A DNA stretch of 64,000 bases from an uncultured Collinsella sp. (GTDB taxonomy: Bacteria > Actinomycetota > Coriobacteriia > Coriobacteriales > Coriobacteriaceae). This document shows, in pieces, positions 7,922 through 16,456 of the stretch. Numbering within the stretch: the stretch's first letter is position 1; every line of letters begins with the position of its first letter. The stretch covers positions 109,853 through 173,852 of the forward strand of contig CAUACA010000002.1 of NCBI GenBank assembly GCA_958427355.1, in the 5' to 3' direction. A program made the translations under genes and the position numbers. The notes under the pieces are model-generated. The model had not been told where the DNA came from. It made no database searches and saw only the letters and a program-made list of their open reading frames with translations.

Positions 7922-8833
7922 ATGAACGCTTCATCGCTTTCCTTCCAAGACATCATCCTGCGCCTCCAGCAGTACTGGGGCGAGCAGGGCTGCGTCATTA
8001 TGCAGCCCTATGACTCCGAGGTCGGTGCCGGTACCTTCCATACCGCGACCACGCTGCGCTCGCTCGGTCCCGCCGAGTGGCGCACCTGCTATGCGCAGCC
8101 CTGCCGCCGTCCCGCCGACGGCCGCTACGGCGAGAACCCCAACCGCATGCAGCACTACTATCAGTTCCAGGTGCTCATCAAGCCTTCTCCGGTTAACGCC
8201 CAGGAGCTCTACCTGGGGTCTCTTGCCGCTATCGGTCTGGACCCCAACGACCATGACGTCCGCTTTGTCGAGGACGACTGGGAGAGCCCGACGCTCGGCG
8301 CCTGGGGCCTTGGCTGGGAGGTCTGGCTCAACGGCATGGAAGTCACGCAGTTTACGTACTTCCAGCAGGTGGGCGGCATCGAGGTCGACCCCGTGCCTGT
8401 CGAGATCACCTATGGCCTGGAGCGCATTGCCATGTATGCGCAGGGCGTCAACTCCGTCTACGACCTGGTGTGGAGCTACCTGCCCGACGGCACGCCCATG
8501 ACCTATGGCGACGTGTTCCTCGAGAACGAGCGCGAGTTCAGTGCCTATAACTTTGAGGTCGCCAACGTCGAGATGATGCGTCAGAAGTTTGACGACTACG
8601 AGGCCGAGTGCCATTCCTGCCTGGAGCGCAAGCTGCCGCTGCCGGCATATGACTGCGTCATGAAGTGCAGCCACGCTTTCAACCTACTCGATGCCCGCGG
8701 CGCTCTGTCCGCAGTCGAGCGTGCCAACTACATCCTGCGCGTCCGCGCCGTCGCCAAGGCGTGCTGCGAGGCCTACATGGCCGAGGTCGCCGGAGTCAAC
8801 GAGAATGCCGACCAGGAAGGCGAGGTGGCGTAA
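7922..8833 (+). CDS. glyQ: Glycyl-tRNA synthetase alpha subunit
   Basis: This is the catalytic alpha subunit of the tetrameric bacterial glycyl-tRNA synthetase. The 303-residue protein opens with FQDIILRLQQYWGEQGCVIMQPYD and contains CRRPADGRYGENPNR and LEVTQFTYFQQ-type class II signatures (here MEVTQFTYFQQVGG). The length fits. ATG 7922 follows GAGGGGATATTAGAGG. The beta subunit starts 3 nt after its stop, so the two are cotranslated. Confidence 0.97.
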   Translation: MNASSLSFQDIILRLQQYWGEQGCVIMQPYDSEVGAGTFHTATTLRSLGPAEWRTCYAQPCRRPADGRYGENPNRMQHYYQFQVLIKPSPVNAQELYLGSLAAIGLDPNDHDVRFVEDDWESPTLGAWGLGWEVWLNGMEVTQFTYFQQVGGIEVDPVPVEITYGLERIAMYAQGVNSVYDLVWSYLPDGTPMTYGDVFLENEREFSAYNFEVANVEMMRQKFDDYEAECHSCLERKLPLPAYDCVMKCSHAFNLLDARGALSAVERANYILRVRAVAKACCEAYMAEVAGVNENADQEGEVA

Positions 8834-8836
8834 GCC

Positions 8837-10933
8837 ATGGCAGACGCTAAGGATTTCCTGTTTGAGATTGGTACGGAGGAAATGCCCTCCGCACCGTTGA
8901 ACAATGCCGTCAAGCAGCTTGGCACCATGATCGCCAAGGGCCTCGACGAGGCCGGTCTGGCCCATGGCGAGGCCCGCGTGATCTCGAGCCCGCGTCGTCT
9001 GGCTGCGCTCGTTGCCAACGTCGCCACCGCGACCGATGAGGTTCACGAGGTCAAGCGTGGCCCCGCGGCCAACATTGCCTTCGACGCTGACGGTAACGCC
9101 ACCAAGGCCGCCCAGGGCTTTGCCCGCAAGTGCGGTGTGGCTGCCGAGGACCTGGTCCGTCGCGAGGACACTGACGGTCGCGAGTATGTGTTCGCCGAGA
9201 AGAACATTCCTTCCGCACCGGCTACGCCGATTCTGACCGCTCTGTGCGAGAAGACCATCGCCGGCCTGCAGTGGCCCAACTACCGCAGCCAGCGCTGGGG
9301 TCACGAGCATGCGACCTTTGTTCGTCCGGTCCGCTGGATCTGCTGCCTTCTGGGCGAGGACGTTGTGCCCGTGTCGTTTGCCGACGTGACGAGTGGCAAC
9401 ACCACGCGTGGTCATCGCGTGCTTGGCCCCGGTGACCATGTGGTCGCCAGCCCCGCCGTCTACGAGCAGGTGCTCGAGGACGCCGGCGTGCTTTCTGCCG
9501 AGCGCCGTCGCGAGGCCATCCTTGCCGGTATCGCCGAGGTCGAGGCTGCCCGTCCCGGCTGCCATGTCGATACGCCCAAGAAGGTCTTTGAGGAGGTCAT
9601 CAACCTCTGCGAGTGGCCGACGGTGCTCGTCGGTACCTTCGATGAGGAGTTCCTCAAGGTCCCGCACGAGATCATCTGCGAGTCCATGCTCACCAACCAG
9701 CGCTACTTCCCGATCTATGACGGCGAGGGCAAGCTCACGCGTGAGTTCGTGGTCGTCTCCAACAGCAAGCCCGAGAACGCCGAGCGCGTGATCGACGGCA
9801 ACGAGCGCGTTGTGCGTGCCCGTCTGGACGATGCCAAGTTCTTCTACGAGGAGGACCTGAAGATCTCCCTCGACGAGTTCCGCGAGCGTCTGGCCAAGGT
9901 CGCCTTCCAGGAGAAGCTCGGTTGCGTGCTCGCCAAGTCCGAGCGCATCGAGCAGCTCGCGCTCGCTATTGCCCGTGAGGCACACCTGGGTGCTCACCTG
10001 GCAGCCGATGCCGCTCGCGCCGCGCACCTGTGCAAGGCCGACTTGGTATCCAACGCCGTCGTCGAGTTCACGAGCCAGCAGGGCGTGATGGGCGGTTACT
10101 ACGCCACCGCGATGGGGGAGAACGACGAGGTCGCCCACGCCATTCGCGATCATTATCGTCCCCGCTTTGCCGGTGACGAGCTGCCCGAGGGCACCGCTGG
10201 CTGCATCGTGGCCTGCGCCGACAAGCTCGATACCATCGCCGGTATCTTTGCCATTGGCGAGCCCCCGACCGGCTCCTCCGACCCCTACGCGCTGCGTCGT
10301 GCCGCTATCGGCATCATCAACATCCTGCGCGACCGTCTGCCGATCGACCCCACATCGCTCATCGACTTCGCCCTCGAGCTCTATAGCGAGCAGGGCATTG
10401 AGTTCGACGCCGCCGAGGTCGCCCAGCAGGTTCGCGACTTCTTCCATGGCCGCCTGGTGAGCATGGCCCGCGACGAAAAGGTCCCGGCCGATACCGTTGC
10501 CGCCGTCTCCGCGGTGCACATCATCGCTCCGTCCGTCTTCTTCGCCCGCTGCGCCGCCCTCGACGAGGCCCGCAAGAACGACGCCGAGACGTTCGACAAC
10601 CTTGCGACCGCCTATGCTCGCGCCGCGCATATCTCCAAGCCCGAGCTGGGCGTGGAGTACGACCGCAGCCTGATGGGCGAGGTCGAGCTCGCGCTTGCCG
10701 ATGCCTCCGAGGCTGCTCAGACCGCTGTAGATGCCGCCCTCGCTGCCGAGGATTACCCGGCCGCATTTGCTGCCCTCGCCGCCCTGCGTGCTCCCATTGA
10801 CCGCTTCTTCGACGAGGTTATGGTCATGGACAAGGACGAGCAGCTCCGCGATAATCGCCTTAAGTTGCTCAACCGCTTCGAGGCCGTTTTCTCCGGTATC
10901 GCCAACATCGGTGAGCTTGCCCGCAAAAAGTAA
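8837..10933 (+). CDS. glyS: Glycyl-tRNA synthetase beta subunit
   Basis: The beta subunit is needed for tRNA recognition and for activity of the alpha2beta2 enzyme. The 698-residue protein begins FLFEIGTEEMPSAPLNNA, a hallmark of the family, and contains GHRVLGPG and QHRYFP-like (here NQRYFPIYD) segments. A C-terminal DALR-type anticodon-binding region ends near VMVMDKDEQLRDNRLKLL. It is 3 nt downstream of glyQ. Confidence 0.97.
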   Translation: MADAKDFLFEIGTEEMPSAPLNNAVKQLGTMIAKGLDEAGLAHGEARVISSPRRLAALVANVATATDEVHEVKRGPAANIAFDADGNATKAAQGFARKCGVAAEDLVRREDTDGREYVFAEKNIPSAPATPILTALCEKTIAGLQWPNYRSQRWGHEHATFVRPVRWICCLLGEDVVPVSFADVTSGNTTRGHRVLGPGDHVVASPAVYEQVLEDAGVLSAERRREAILAGIAEVEAARPGCHVDTPKKVFEEVINLCEWPTVLVGTFDEEFLKVPHEIICESMLTNQRYFPIYDGEGKLTREFVVVSNSKPENAERVIDGNERVVRARLDDAKFFYEEDLKISLDEFRERLAKVAFQEKLGCVLAKSERIEQLALAIAREAHLGAHLAADAARAAHLCKADLVSNAVVEFTSQQGVMGGYYATAMGENDEVAHAIRDHYRPRFAGDELPEGTAGCIVACADKLDTIAGIFAIGEPPTGSSDPYALRRAAIGIINILRDRLPIDPTSLIDFALELYSEQGIEFDAAEVAQQVRDFFHGRLVSMARDEKVPADTVAAVSAVHIIAPSVFFARCAALDEARKNDAETFDNLATAYARAAHISKPELGVEYDRSLMGEVELALADASEAAQTAVDAALAAEDYPAAFAALAALRAPIDRFFDEVMVMDKDEQLRDNRLKLLNRFEAVFSGIANIGELARKK

Positions 10934-10967
10934 GCCAGCCTGCGCGTAAGCGCAAAAGGAGCCCCGC

Positions 10968-11834
10968 ATGGATTGCCCGGTCACCGCTCGTCCCACCGTT
11001 ATCGTTATCTCCGACTCGCTCGGTGATACCGCTTGTGAGGTGGTGCTTGCGGCGTCCGGGCAATTTGATGAAGGGGCTTTTCGTCTCTTGCGCCTGCCCA
11101 AGGTGAACTCTGTGGAGCAGGTCAAGACGTTTGTGGGTCCGCGTGTCGATGCGGACCATCGCGATATCGCCGTGTTCCACACCATTGTCGATCCGGCGCT
11201 TCGCGCCCGCGTGCTCGATTACCTGGGTATGCTGCATATCCGTTCGGTCGACCTGATCGGCCCGACGCTCGCCGTGCTGTCGTCGCTCATTGGCGTGCCG
11301 CCCAAGGGCGTCGCGGGCGTGATTCACAAAACCGATGACCGCTATTTCCATCGTATCGAGGCCATGGAGTATTTTGTTGAGCACGACGACGGGCGCGGTT
11401 GCGACGATCTGTCGGGTGCCGATATCGTGCTGCTGGGCGTATCGCGCACGTCCAAGACGCCGCTGTCGATGTATCTGGCCTATCAAGGTTACAAGGTTGC
11501 CAACGTCCCTCTGGCGCACGGCATGGAGCCGCCGAAGTCGATTTACGAGGTTGACCCAATGCACCTGTTCGGCCTGATTTCGACCGTCGATGTGATTTCC
11601 GAAATTCGCGATAGCCGCTTGGGCGATGACTACGCTCGTGCCGTTGCCGGCTCCTATGCCGAGCCCGAGAGCGTGCGCAGCGAGCTTGAGGAAGCTCGTG
11701 CCCTCATGAAGCGCCTAGGCTGCTTTGTGGTGCGTACCGACGGCAAGGCCATCGAGGAAAGCGCTGCCGAGATCATTAGCCACTTGGAGGAAATCCAAGA
11801 AGTCCGTGCCCGCCGCGCCGCCCGTCGAGCCTAA
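10968..11834 (+). CDS. Pyruvate, phosphate dikinase regulatory protein (bifunctional kinase/phosphorylase)
   Basis: This DUF299-family enzyme inactivates PPDK by ADP-dependent phosphorylation of a threonine next to the catalytic histidine, and reverses it with phosphate. The 288-residue protein carries the P-loop-like GVSRTSKTPLS (157-167), then AYQGYKVANVPL and the EVDPMHLFGL segment typical of the family. The start ATG 10968 follows AAAGGAG. The presence of ppdK as the next gene, 249 nt away, assigns the substrate to PPDK rather than PEP synthase; that link is inference from context. Confidence 0.93.
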   Translation: MDCPVTARPTVIVISDSLGDTACEVVLAASGQFDEGAFRLLRLPKVNSVEQVKTFVGPRVDADHRDIAVFHTIVDPALRARVLDYLGMLHIRSVDLIGPTLAVLSSLIGVPPKGVAGVIHKTDDRYFHRIEAMEYFVEHDDGRGCDDLSGADIVLLGVSRTSKTPLSMYLAYQGYKVANVPLAHGMEPPKSIYEVDPMHLFGLISTVDVISEIRDSRLGDDYARAVAGSYAEPESVRSELEEARALMKRLGCFVVRTDGKAIEESAAEIISHLEEIQEVRARRAARRA

Positions 11835-11847
11835 TAGTAGCAGCATT

Positions 11848-11876
11848 TTGATAAAGCGATTTAGCAAAAATATCGC
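11848..11876 (+). promoter_or_regulatory. Candidate distal promoter of ppdK
   Basis: TTGATA (11848-11853), a 17-bp spacer and TATCGC (11871-11876) lie just after the regulator gene. The -10 is weak. A second candidate lies downstream at 11980-12008. Confidence 0.3.
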
Positions 11877-11923
11877 ATCTGACCTGCACTTTCTTACAGT
11901 GGTATCTTCATAAGGTAACCACC

Positions 11924-11961
11924 TTTACCTACCGTTTACCGCCAGTTTTAGCACGTTTACC
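11924..11961 (+). repeat. Three phased TTTACC direct repeats upstream of ppdK
   Basis: TTTACC occurs at 11924-11929, 11935-11940 and 11956-11961, each preceded by CACC, ACCG or CACG. The start-to-start spacings are 11 and 21 bp, one and two helical turns. They lie about 45-80 bp before the proximal -10 box, where an activator or repressor array would sit. GGTAAC at 11914-11919 is a partial inverted copy. Confidence 0.5.
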
Positions 11962-11979
11962 AAACCGCGCATCCTCTGC

Positions 11980-12008
11980 TTAAGCCCGCTCAAAACCCGC
12001 CGTATAGT
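11980..12008 (+). promoter_or_regulatory. Candidate proximal promoter of ppdK
   Basis: TTAAGC (11980-11985), a 17-bp spacer and TATAGT (12003-12008). The -35 is poor, which would fit a promoter that needs an activator bound at the upstream repeats. Confidence 0.4.
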
Positions 12009-12083
12009 TCCCTCACGGCCCACATCTGGCGGGTCGATTCGTTACCACGGTCGTGCGCGTAAGTGCATGGAAGGGGAAGTATC

Positions 12084-14834
12084 GTGAGCGATTGCAAGAG
12101 GGTTTACCGTTTTGGAACCGACGCCCAGGGCACCTGTGTCACTGAGGGCGACAAGTCCATGAACTTCGTGCTTGGCGGCAAGGGCGCAAACCTTGCCGAG
12201 ATGAGCCGCATAGGCCTGCCGGTTCCCGGTGGCTTTACCATTACCTGCCAGACTTGCGTCGAGTACTCCGGTGCCGGCAACGTGTGGCCCGAGGGCGCAC
12301 TCGATGAGATCGTTGCTGCCGAGGCGGACCTCGAGGCCCGCTGCGGCAAGAAGCTCGGCGACGCCTCCGATCCGCTGCTCGTGTCGGTTCGTTCGGGCGC
12401 TCCGTTCTCCATGCCCGGCATGATGGACACGGTCCTCAACCTGGGCCTCAACGACGATTCCGTTCAGGGTCTCATCGCCCAGACGCATAATCCGCGTTTT
12501 GCCTGGGATAGCTACCGACGCTTTATCCAGATGTTCTCCAACGTCGTTATGGGTGTTGACGCAGACCTGTTCGAGAACGCCCTGACCCAGGCCCGTCTGG
12601 TCGCCGGCGTTCGCGTCGATTCCGAGCTTTCGGCCGAGGACCTGCAGGAGCTCGTCGAGACCTTTAAGGGCATCTTCTCCGAGAACGTCGATGCCGCCCT
12701 GTATCCCGAGCTCGAGGTCGCTGACGGCAAGCCCGTCTTCCCGCACGACCCGGAGCTTCAGCTACGCTTTGCCATCCAGGCCGTCTTTGGCAGCTGGATG
12801 AACGAGCGCGCCTGCATCTACCGCAAGCGGCATGGCATTTCCGACGAACTCGGCACCGCCGTCAACGTGCAGGCCATGGCCTTTGGCAACAAGGGCGAGA
12901 CATCTGCGACCGGCGTTGCCTTCACGCGCAATCCGGCCGACGGCACCAAGGAGTTCTACGGTGACTTTTTGGTTAATGCCCAAGGCGAGGACGTCGTCGC
13001 CGGTATCCGCAACACCGAGCCCATCGCCGACCTCAAGACCACCCCGGGCCTTGAGTCCGCGGGCGAGGAGCTCGAGCGCGTCTTCCTGACGCTCGAGGAT
13101 CACTATCGCGACATGTGCGACATTGAGTTCACCATCGAGCAGGGCAAGCTCTGGATGCTCCAGACCCGCGTGGGCAAGCGAACTGCCACCGCCGCCCTGC
13201 GCATCGCCATCGAGATGGTCGAGGAGGGTCTGATCACCCGCGATGAGGCTGTGAGCCGCATCGATCCCGCGCAGCTCGACCAGCTCCTGCACCCACAGTT
13301 CGACGCCTCCAAGAAGTACGAGGCTCTCGCCAGCGGTCTTAATGCCAGCCCCGGTGCCGCCGTGGGCGAGGTCGTGTTCTCGAGCGACGACGCCGTCGCG
13401 CGCGCCAACGAGGGCCACAAGGTCATTCTGGTTCGTTGGGAGACCAACCCCGACGACCTGAAGGGTATGGTTGCCGCCGAGGGCATTCTGACCAGCCACG
13501 GTGGCAAGACGAGCCATGCCGCCGTTATCGCCCGCGGCATGGGTACGCCCTGCGTCTGCGGCGTTGAGCGCTTCCATATCGACGCCGCCGAGAAGGTCGT
13601 GCGCATCGAGGGCAGTGACCGCGTGCTGCACGAGGGCGACGTTATCTCCATCGACGGTACCCAGGGTATCGTCGTCGACGGCGCCGTTGATCTGGTCTCG
13701 GCCGAGCTCACCGGCGACCTGGACACCATCCTGTCCTGGGCCGACGAAATCCGTTTGGACGAGACCAGCGGCCATGCCAACCATGTGCGCGTCAACGCCG
13801 ACAACCCCGAGGATGCTGCACTCGCACTCGAGTTTGGCGCCGAGGCTATTGGCCTGTGCCGCACCGAGCACATGTTCCTGGGCGATCGCAAGAACATCAT
13901 CCAGAGCTTTATCCTTTCTGACGATGAGGCCGTGAAGCAGCAGGCCCTGGCCGACCTGCTCAAGTTTCAGACCGAGGACTTCCTGGCGATGTTCAAGACC
14001 ATGTCCGGTCGCGATGTGGTCGTCCGCCTGCTCGATCCGCCGCTTCATGAGTTCCTGGATAATCCTCGCGACCTCGAGGTCGCCATCACCAAGAAGGAAA
14101 CTGCCGGCGCCAGCGAGGAAGAGCTTGCCGTCCTGCGCGCCCGCCTGCGTCGTATCGACGGCATGGTCGAGTCCAACCCGATGCTCGGCCTACGCGGCGT
14201 GCGCCTGTCCGTCGTCTTTAGCGATCTGCCGCTCATGCAGGTCCGCGCCGTCGCCACGGCTGCCGCTCGCCTCATCAAGGAGGGCGTCGATCCGCGTCCC
14301 GAGATCATGGTTCCGCTCGTCTCCATCACGGCCGAGCATGTCCAGACCCGCGAGGTTATCGAGCGCGTAATCACTGAGGTTTCCGCCGAGGAGGGCGTCG
14401 AGTTCAATATTCCCGTGGGCACGATGCTCGAGCTGCCGCGCGCCTGCATGGTCGCTGACGAGATCGCCCATCACGCAGACTTCTTCTGCTTTGGCACCAA
14501 CGACCTCACCCAGACGACCTTCGGTTTCTCGCGTGACGACGCCGAGGCTAAGTTCATCCCGCTGTACATGCATAAGAAGATCTTGAAGGACAACCCCTTC
14601 GAGACCATCGACACAGCGGTGCTCGAGCTGGTGCGTATGGCCGTCGAGAAGGGTCGCGCCACCAACCCCGACATGCACTTTGGCGTGTGCGGCGAGCACG
14701 GCGGCGACCCCAAGTCCATCAAGGGCCTGTTTAACGTGGCCGACGTTGACTACGTGTCCTGCTCGCCCTACCGCGTGCCCCTCGCACGCCTGGCTGCCGC
14801 CCAGGCCAAGCTCGAGGCGAAGCGCTCCGCCTAA
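12084..14834 (+). CDS. ppdK: Pyruvate, phosphate dikinase
   Basis: PPDK interconverts pyruvate, ATP and phosphate with PEP, AMP and pyrophosphate. The 916-residue protein has an N-terminal ATP-grasp domain (FVLGGKGANLAEMSRIGLPVP near 25). The phosphohistidine domain has GGKTSHAAVIARG, with catalytic His478 and regulatory Thr476. The C-terminal PEP/pyruvate barrel has GVCGEHGGDP near 864. GTG 12084 is chosen because GGAAGGGGAAG (12069-12079) sits just upstream; an in-frame GTG at 12063 lacks a site. The TSH motif is the expected target of the upstream regulatory protein. Confidence 0.96.
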   Translation: MSDCKRVYRFGTDAQGTCVTEGDKSMNFVLGGKGANLAEMSRIGLPVPGGFTITCQTCVEYSGAGNVWPEGALDEIVAAEADLEARCGKKLGDASDPLLVSVRSGAPFSMPGMMDTVLNLGLNDDSVQGLIAQTHNPRFAWDSYRRFIQMFSNVVMGVDADLFENALTQARLVAGVRVDSELSAEDLQELVETFKGIFSENVDAALYPELEVADGKPVFPHDPELQLRFAIQAVFGSWMNERACIYRKRHGISDELGTAVNVQAMAFGNKGETSATGVAFTRNPADGTKEFYGDFLVNAQGEDVVAGIRNTEPIADLKTTPGLESAGEELERVFLTLEDHYRDMCDIEFTIEQGKLWMLQTRVGKRTATAALRIAIEMVEEGLITRDEAVSRIDPAQLDQLLHPQFDASKKYEALASGLNASPGAAVGEVVFSSDDAVARANEGHKVILVRWETNPDDLKGMVAAEGILTSHGGKTSHAAVIARGMGTPCVCGVERFHIDAAEKVVRIEGSDRVLHEGDVISIDGTQGIVVDGAVDLVSAELTGDLDTILSWADEIRLDETSGHANHVRVNADNPEDAALALEFGAEAIGLCRTEHMFLGDRKNIIQSFILSDDEAVKQQALADLLKFQTEDFLAMFKTMSGRDVVVRLLDPPLHEFLDNPRDLEVAITKKETAGASEEELAVLRARLRRIDGMVESNPMLGLRGVRLSVVFSDLPLMQVRAVATAAARLIKEGVDPRPEIMVPLVSITAEHVQTREVIERVITEVSAEEGVEFNIPVGTMLELPRACMVADEIAHHADFFCFGTNDLTQTTFGFSRDDAEAKFIPLYMHKKILKDNPFETIDTAVLELVRMAVEKGRATNPDMHFGVCGEHGGDPKSIKGLFNVADVDYVSCSPYRVPLARLAAAQAKLEAKRSA

Positions 14835-14872
14835 CGTTTTGGATTTAGACGCCTAGCGTAGCCCCCTTCATG

Positions 14873-14900
14873 CCGCCCGTCTCGTTCGCGAGGCGGGCGG
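14873..14900 (+). terminator. Hairpin after ppdK
   Basis: CCGCCCG (14873-14879) pairs with CGGGCGG (14894-14900), and CTCG with CGAG inside it. Only TTAT follows, so it is a weak intrinsic terminator or an mRNA 3'-end stabiliser. Confidence 0.5.
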
Positions 14901-14946
14901 TTATCATGTGCGGGTTTTGTCTTTTTGTCTGCGTAAAAAATTGTTC

Positions 14947-14974
14947 TTGCAGCGCAAACCCGCGCGTGTATACT
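14947..14974 (+). promoter_or_regulatory. Promoter of rplS
   Basis: TTGCAG (14947-14952), a 16-bp spacer and TATACT (14969-14974). The predicted leader of about 60 nt contains a GTGCCG/CGGCAC hairpin (14996-15019). Its size and place resemble L19 leader elements that allow autoregulation; that role is inference. Confidence 0.6.
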
Positions 14975-15043
14975 CGAATACGTTTGTTCAACTACGTGCC
15001 GGCCATGGTGGTACGGCACCTCTAGAAGAGTAAGGAATTGCAC

Positions 15044-15385
15044 ATGGATTACATCCGCGCAATCGAGCGTCAGCAGATCCGCGAGGACATTCCTCAGGTT
15101 CGCGTCGCCGACAACGTCAAGGTTCACTACCGCATTAAGGAAGGCGACCGCGAGCGCATCCAGGTCTTCCAGGGCGACGTCATCCGCATGGCCGGCGCCG
15201 GTGCCCGCGAGACCTTCACCGTCCGCAAGATGTCCTTCGGTGTCGGTGTTGAGCGTACCTTCCCGCTTCACAGCCCCAAGATCGCCAAGCTCGAGGTCGT
15301 TCGTCATGGTCGCGTCCGTCGCGCCAAGCTGTACTACCTCCGCGACAAGGTGGGCAAGGCTGCTCGCATCCCCGAGAAGCGCTAA
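15044..15385 (+). CDS. rplS: 50S ribosomal protein L19
   Basis: The 113-residue protein begins MDYIRAIERQQIREDIPQ and contains VHYRIKEGDRERIQVFQGDVI and RRAKLYYLRDKVGKAARI, all typical of L19, which lies at the 30S-50S interface. ATG 15044 is preceded by TAAGGA (15031-15036) at 7 nt; a TTG at 15038 is too close to it. It is a single-gene unit with its own promoter and terminator. Confidence 0.97.
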   Translation: MDYIRAIERQQIREDIPQVRVADNVKVHYRIKEGDRERIQVFQGDVIRMAGAGARETFTVRKMSFGVGVERTFPLHSPKIAKLEVVRHGRVRRAKLYYLRDKVGKAARIPEKR

Positions 15386-15418
15386 GAAGATCGCAGCGTC
15401 TGTCCACTCGTTTGGACG

Positions 15419-15451
15419 TAAGGGTCACCTTCGGGTGGCCCTTCTTTTTAT
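15419..15451 (+). terminator. rplS terminator
   Basis: AAGGGTCACC pairs with GGTGGCCCTT around a TTCG tetraloop and is followed by CTTTTTAT. A textbook intrinsic terminator. Confidence 0.88.
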
Positions 15452-15478
15452 CTGATTTGCATGCAAGGAGGGCCTGGT

Positions 15479-16267
15479 ATGGCCAATATGACGAGCTCGG
15501 TTTCGGCATCGCAGGTTGCCGGAGAGCTAGCGAGCGCAACGTTTGAGGAGATCCCCGCCCTCGTGGAGCATTATCGCGAAGACCCGCGCCAGCAGGTGAT
15601 CAAGGCTTGTGAACGCGCCCTCAAACGCCATGCTAAGGAACTTGCCGAGCGCGAGCGCGTCAATGACATGTACGAGCTTATGCATGAGTTTGGCGGCGAT
15701 GGGGTGGTCGTTGGTGTCGACGAGGTGGGTCGCGGATCGGTGGCCGGTCCCCTGACGGTGTGTGCCGTGTGCCTTCCCATGGAGCCGCGCGTCTGGGGCA
15801 TCAACGATTCCAAAAAGCTCACACCGGCGCGCCGCGAGTTGCTCTCAGTGAAGATTGCCGAGGTGGCGACGGCGATCGGTTTTTGCCATATCGCGCCTAA
15901 GGATATCGATGAGATGGGCATGGCCCGTGCTATCCGTACCGCCGTTGCGGGCGCCGTGGCCGATACGGGGCTCGAGCCCGACTGCGTCCTCATGGATGGC
16001 AACCCCTTGGGCGCTGTTCCTAACGAGCGCGATGTGGTGAAAGGCGATGCCAAGATCGCCTGCATCGCCGCAGCGTCCATCATGGCCAAGGTCACGCGTG
16101 ACGAGATGATGGTCGAGTACGACGCCGAGTACCCCGAGTACCATCTGGCCGAGTCGAAGGGCTATGCGAGCCCCGAGCACATCGAGGCCATTCGCAAACA
16201 TGGACTTTGTCCGCTGCATCGCGTGAGCTTTTGCGGAAACTTTCTGCAGACTGAGTGCCTTTTCTAG
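15479..16267 (+). CDS. rnhB: Ribonuclease HII
   Basis: RNase HII removes ribonucleotides and RNA primers from DNA. The 262-residue protein shows the catalytic start of the fold, VVVGVDEVGRGSVAGPL, with Asp81-Glu82. A second Asp is in CVLMDGNPLG, and IACIAAASIMAKVTRD follows. About 75 residues precede the fold, longer than the 200-residue E. coli enzyme but common in Gram-positive RnhB. AAGGAGGG (15465-15472) fixes ATG 15479 as the start; an in-frame ATG at 15461 precedes that site. Confidence 0.94.
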   Translation: MANMTSSVSASQVAGELASATFEEIPALVEHYREDPRQQVIKACERALKRHAKELAERERVNDMYELMHEFGGDGVVVGVDEVGRGSVAGPLTVCAVCLPMEPRVWGINDSKKLTPARRELLSVKIAEVATAIGFCHIAPKDIDEMGMARAIRTAVAGAVADTGLEPDCVLMDGNPLGAVPNERDVVKGDAKIACIAAASIMAKVTRDEMMVEYDAEYPEYHLAESKGYASPEHIEAIRKHGLCPLHRVSFCGNFLQTECLF

Positions 16268-16316
16268 GCCAATTGTGGAGACAGGGACCTCTGGGGTTTT
16301 ATAAACCTGCTGGTAG

Positions 16317-16358
16317 CGGGCCGTATGCAGCACCATTGCTGCGTACGGCCCGTTTTTT
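16317..16358 (+). terminator. rnhB terminator
   Basis: A 15-bp stem of CGGGCCGTATGCAGC (16317-16331) with GCTGCGTACGGCCCG (16338-16352) is followed by TTTTTT. It ends 7 nt before the conserved element upstream of yraN. Confidence 0.93.
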
Positions 16359-16365
16359 GTCGGCA

Positions 16366-16385
16366 TTTGGTCAGCTTTTGGTTTG
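16366..16385 (+). promoter_or_regulatory. Putative competence-operon control element, copy 1
   Basis: TTTGGTCAGCTTTTGGTTTG occurs here, 71 nt before the yraN start, and again identically at 44913-44932 before comEA. It contains two TTTGGT half-sites 11 bp apart. Both operons encode DNA-uptake or recombination functions, so a shared activator site is proposed. No -10/-35 pair is evident downstream of this copy. Confidence 0.5.
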
Positions 16386-16456
16386 CTTCCGGTACTTACC
16401 CGCATGAAAGGTGCCCTCATCATCGGGGCAATGCAGTGTGCGGGAAAGGAGACCCC

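Noticed and set aside
12063..12083. Upstream GTG start for ppdK
   Set aside because: The Shine-Dalgarno GGAAGGGGAAG lies between this codon and GTG 12084, so it serves the latter.
16269..16290. GTGGAGACAGGGACCTC after rnhB as a copy of the 35831 inverted repeat
   Set aside because: Only GACAG and a few G residues agree; there is no match to the 17-bp sequence and no partner copy nearby.
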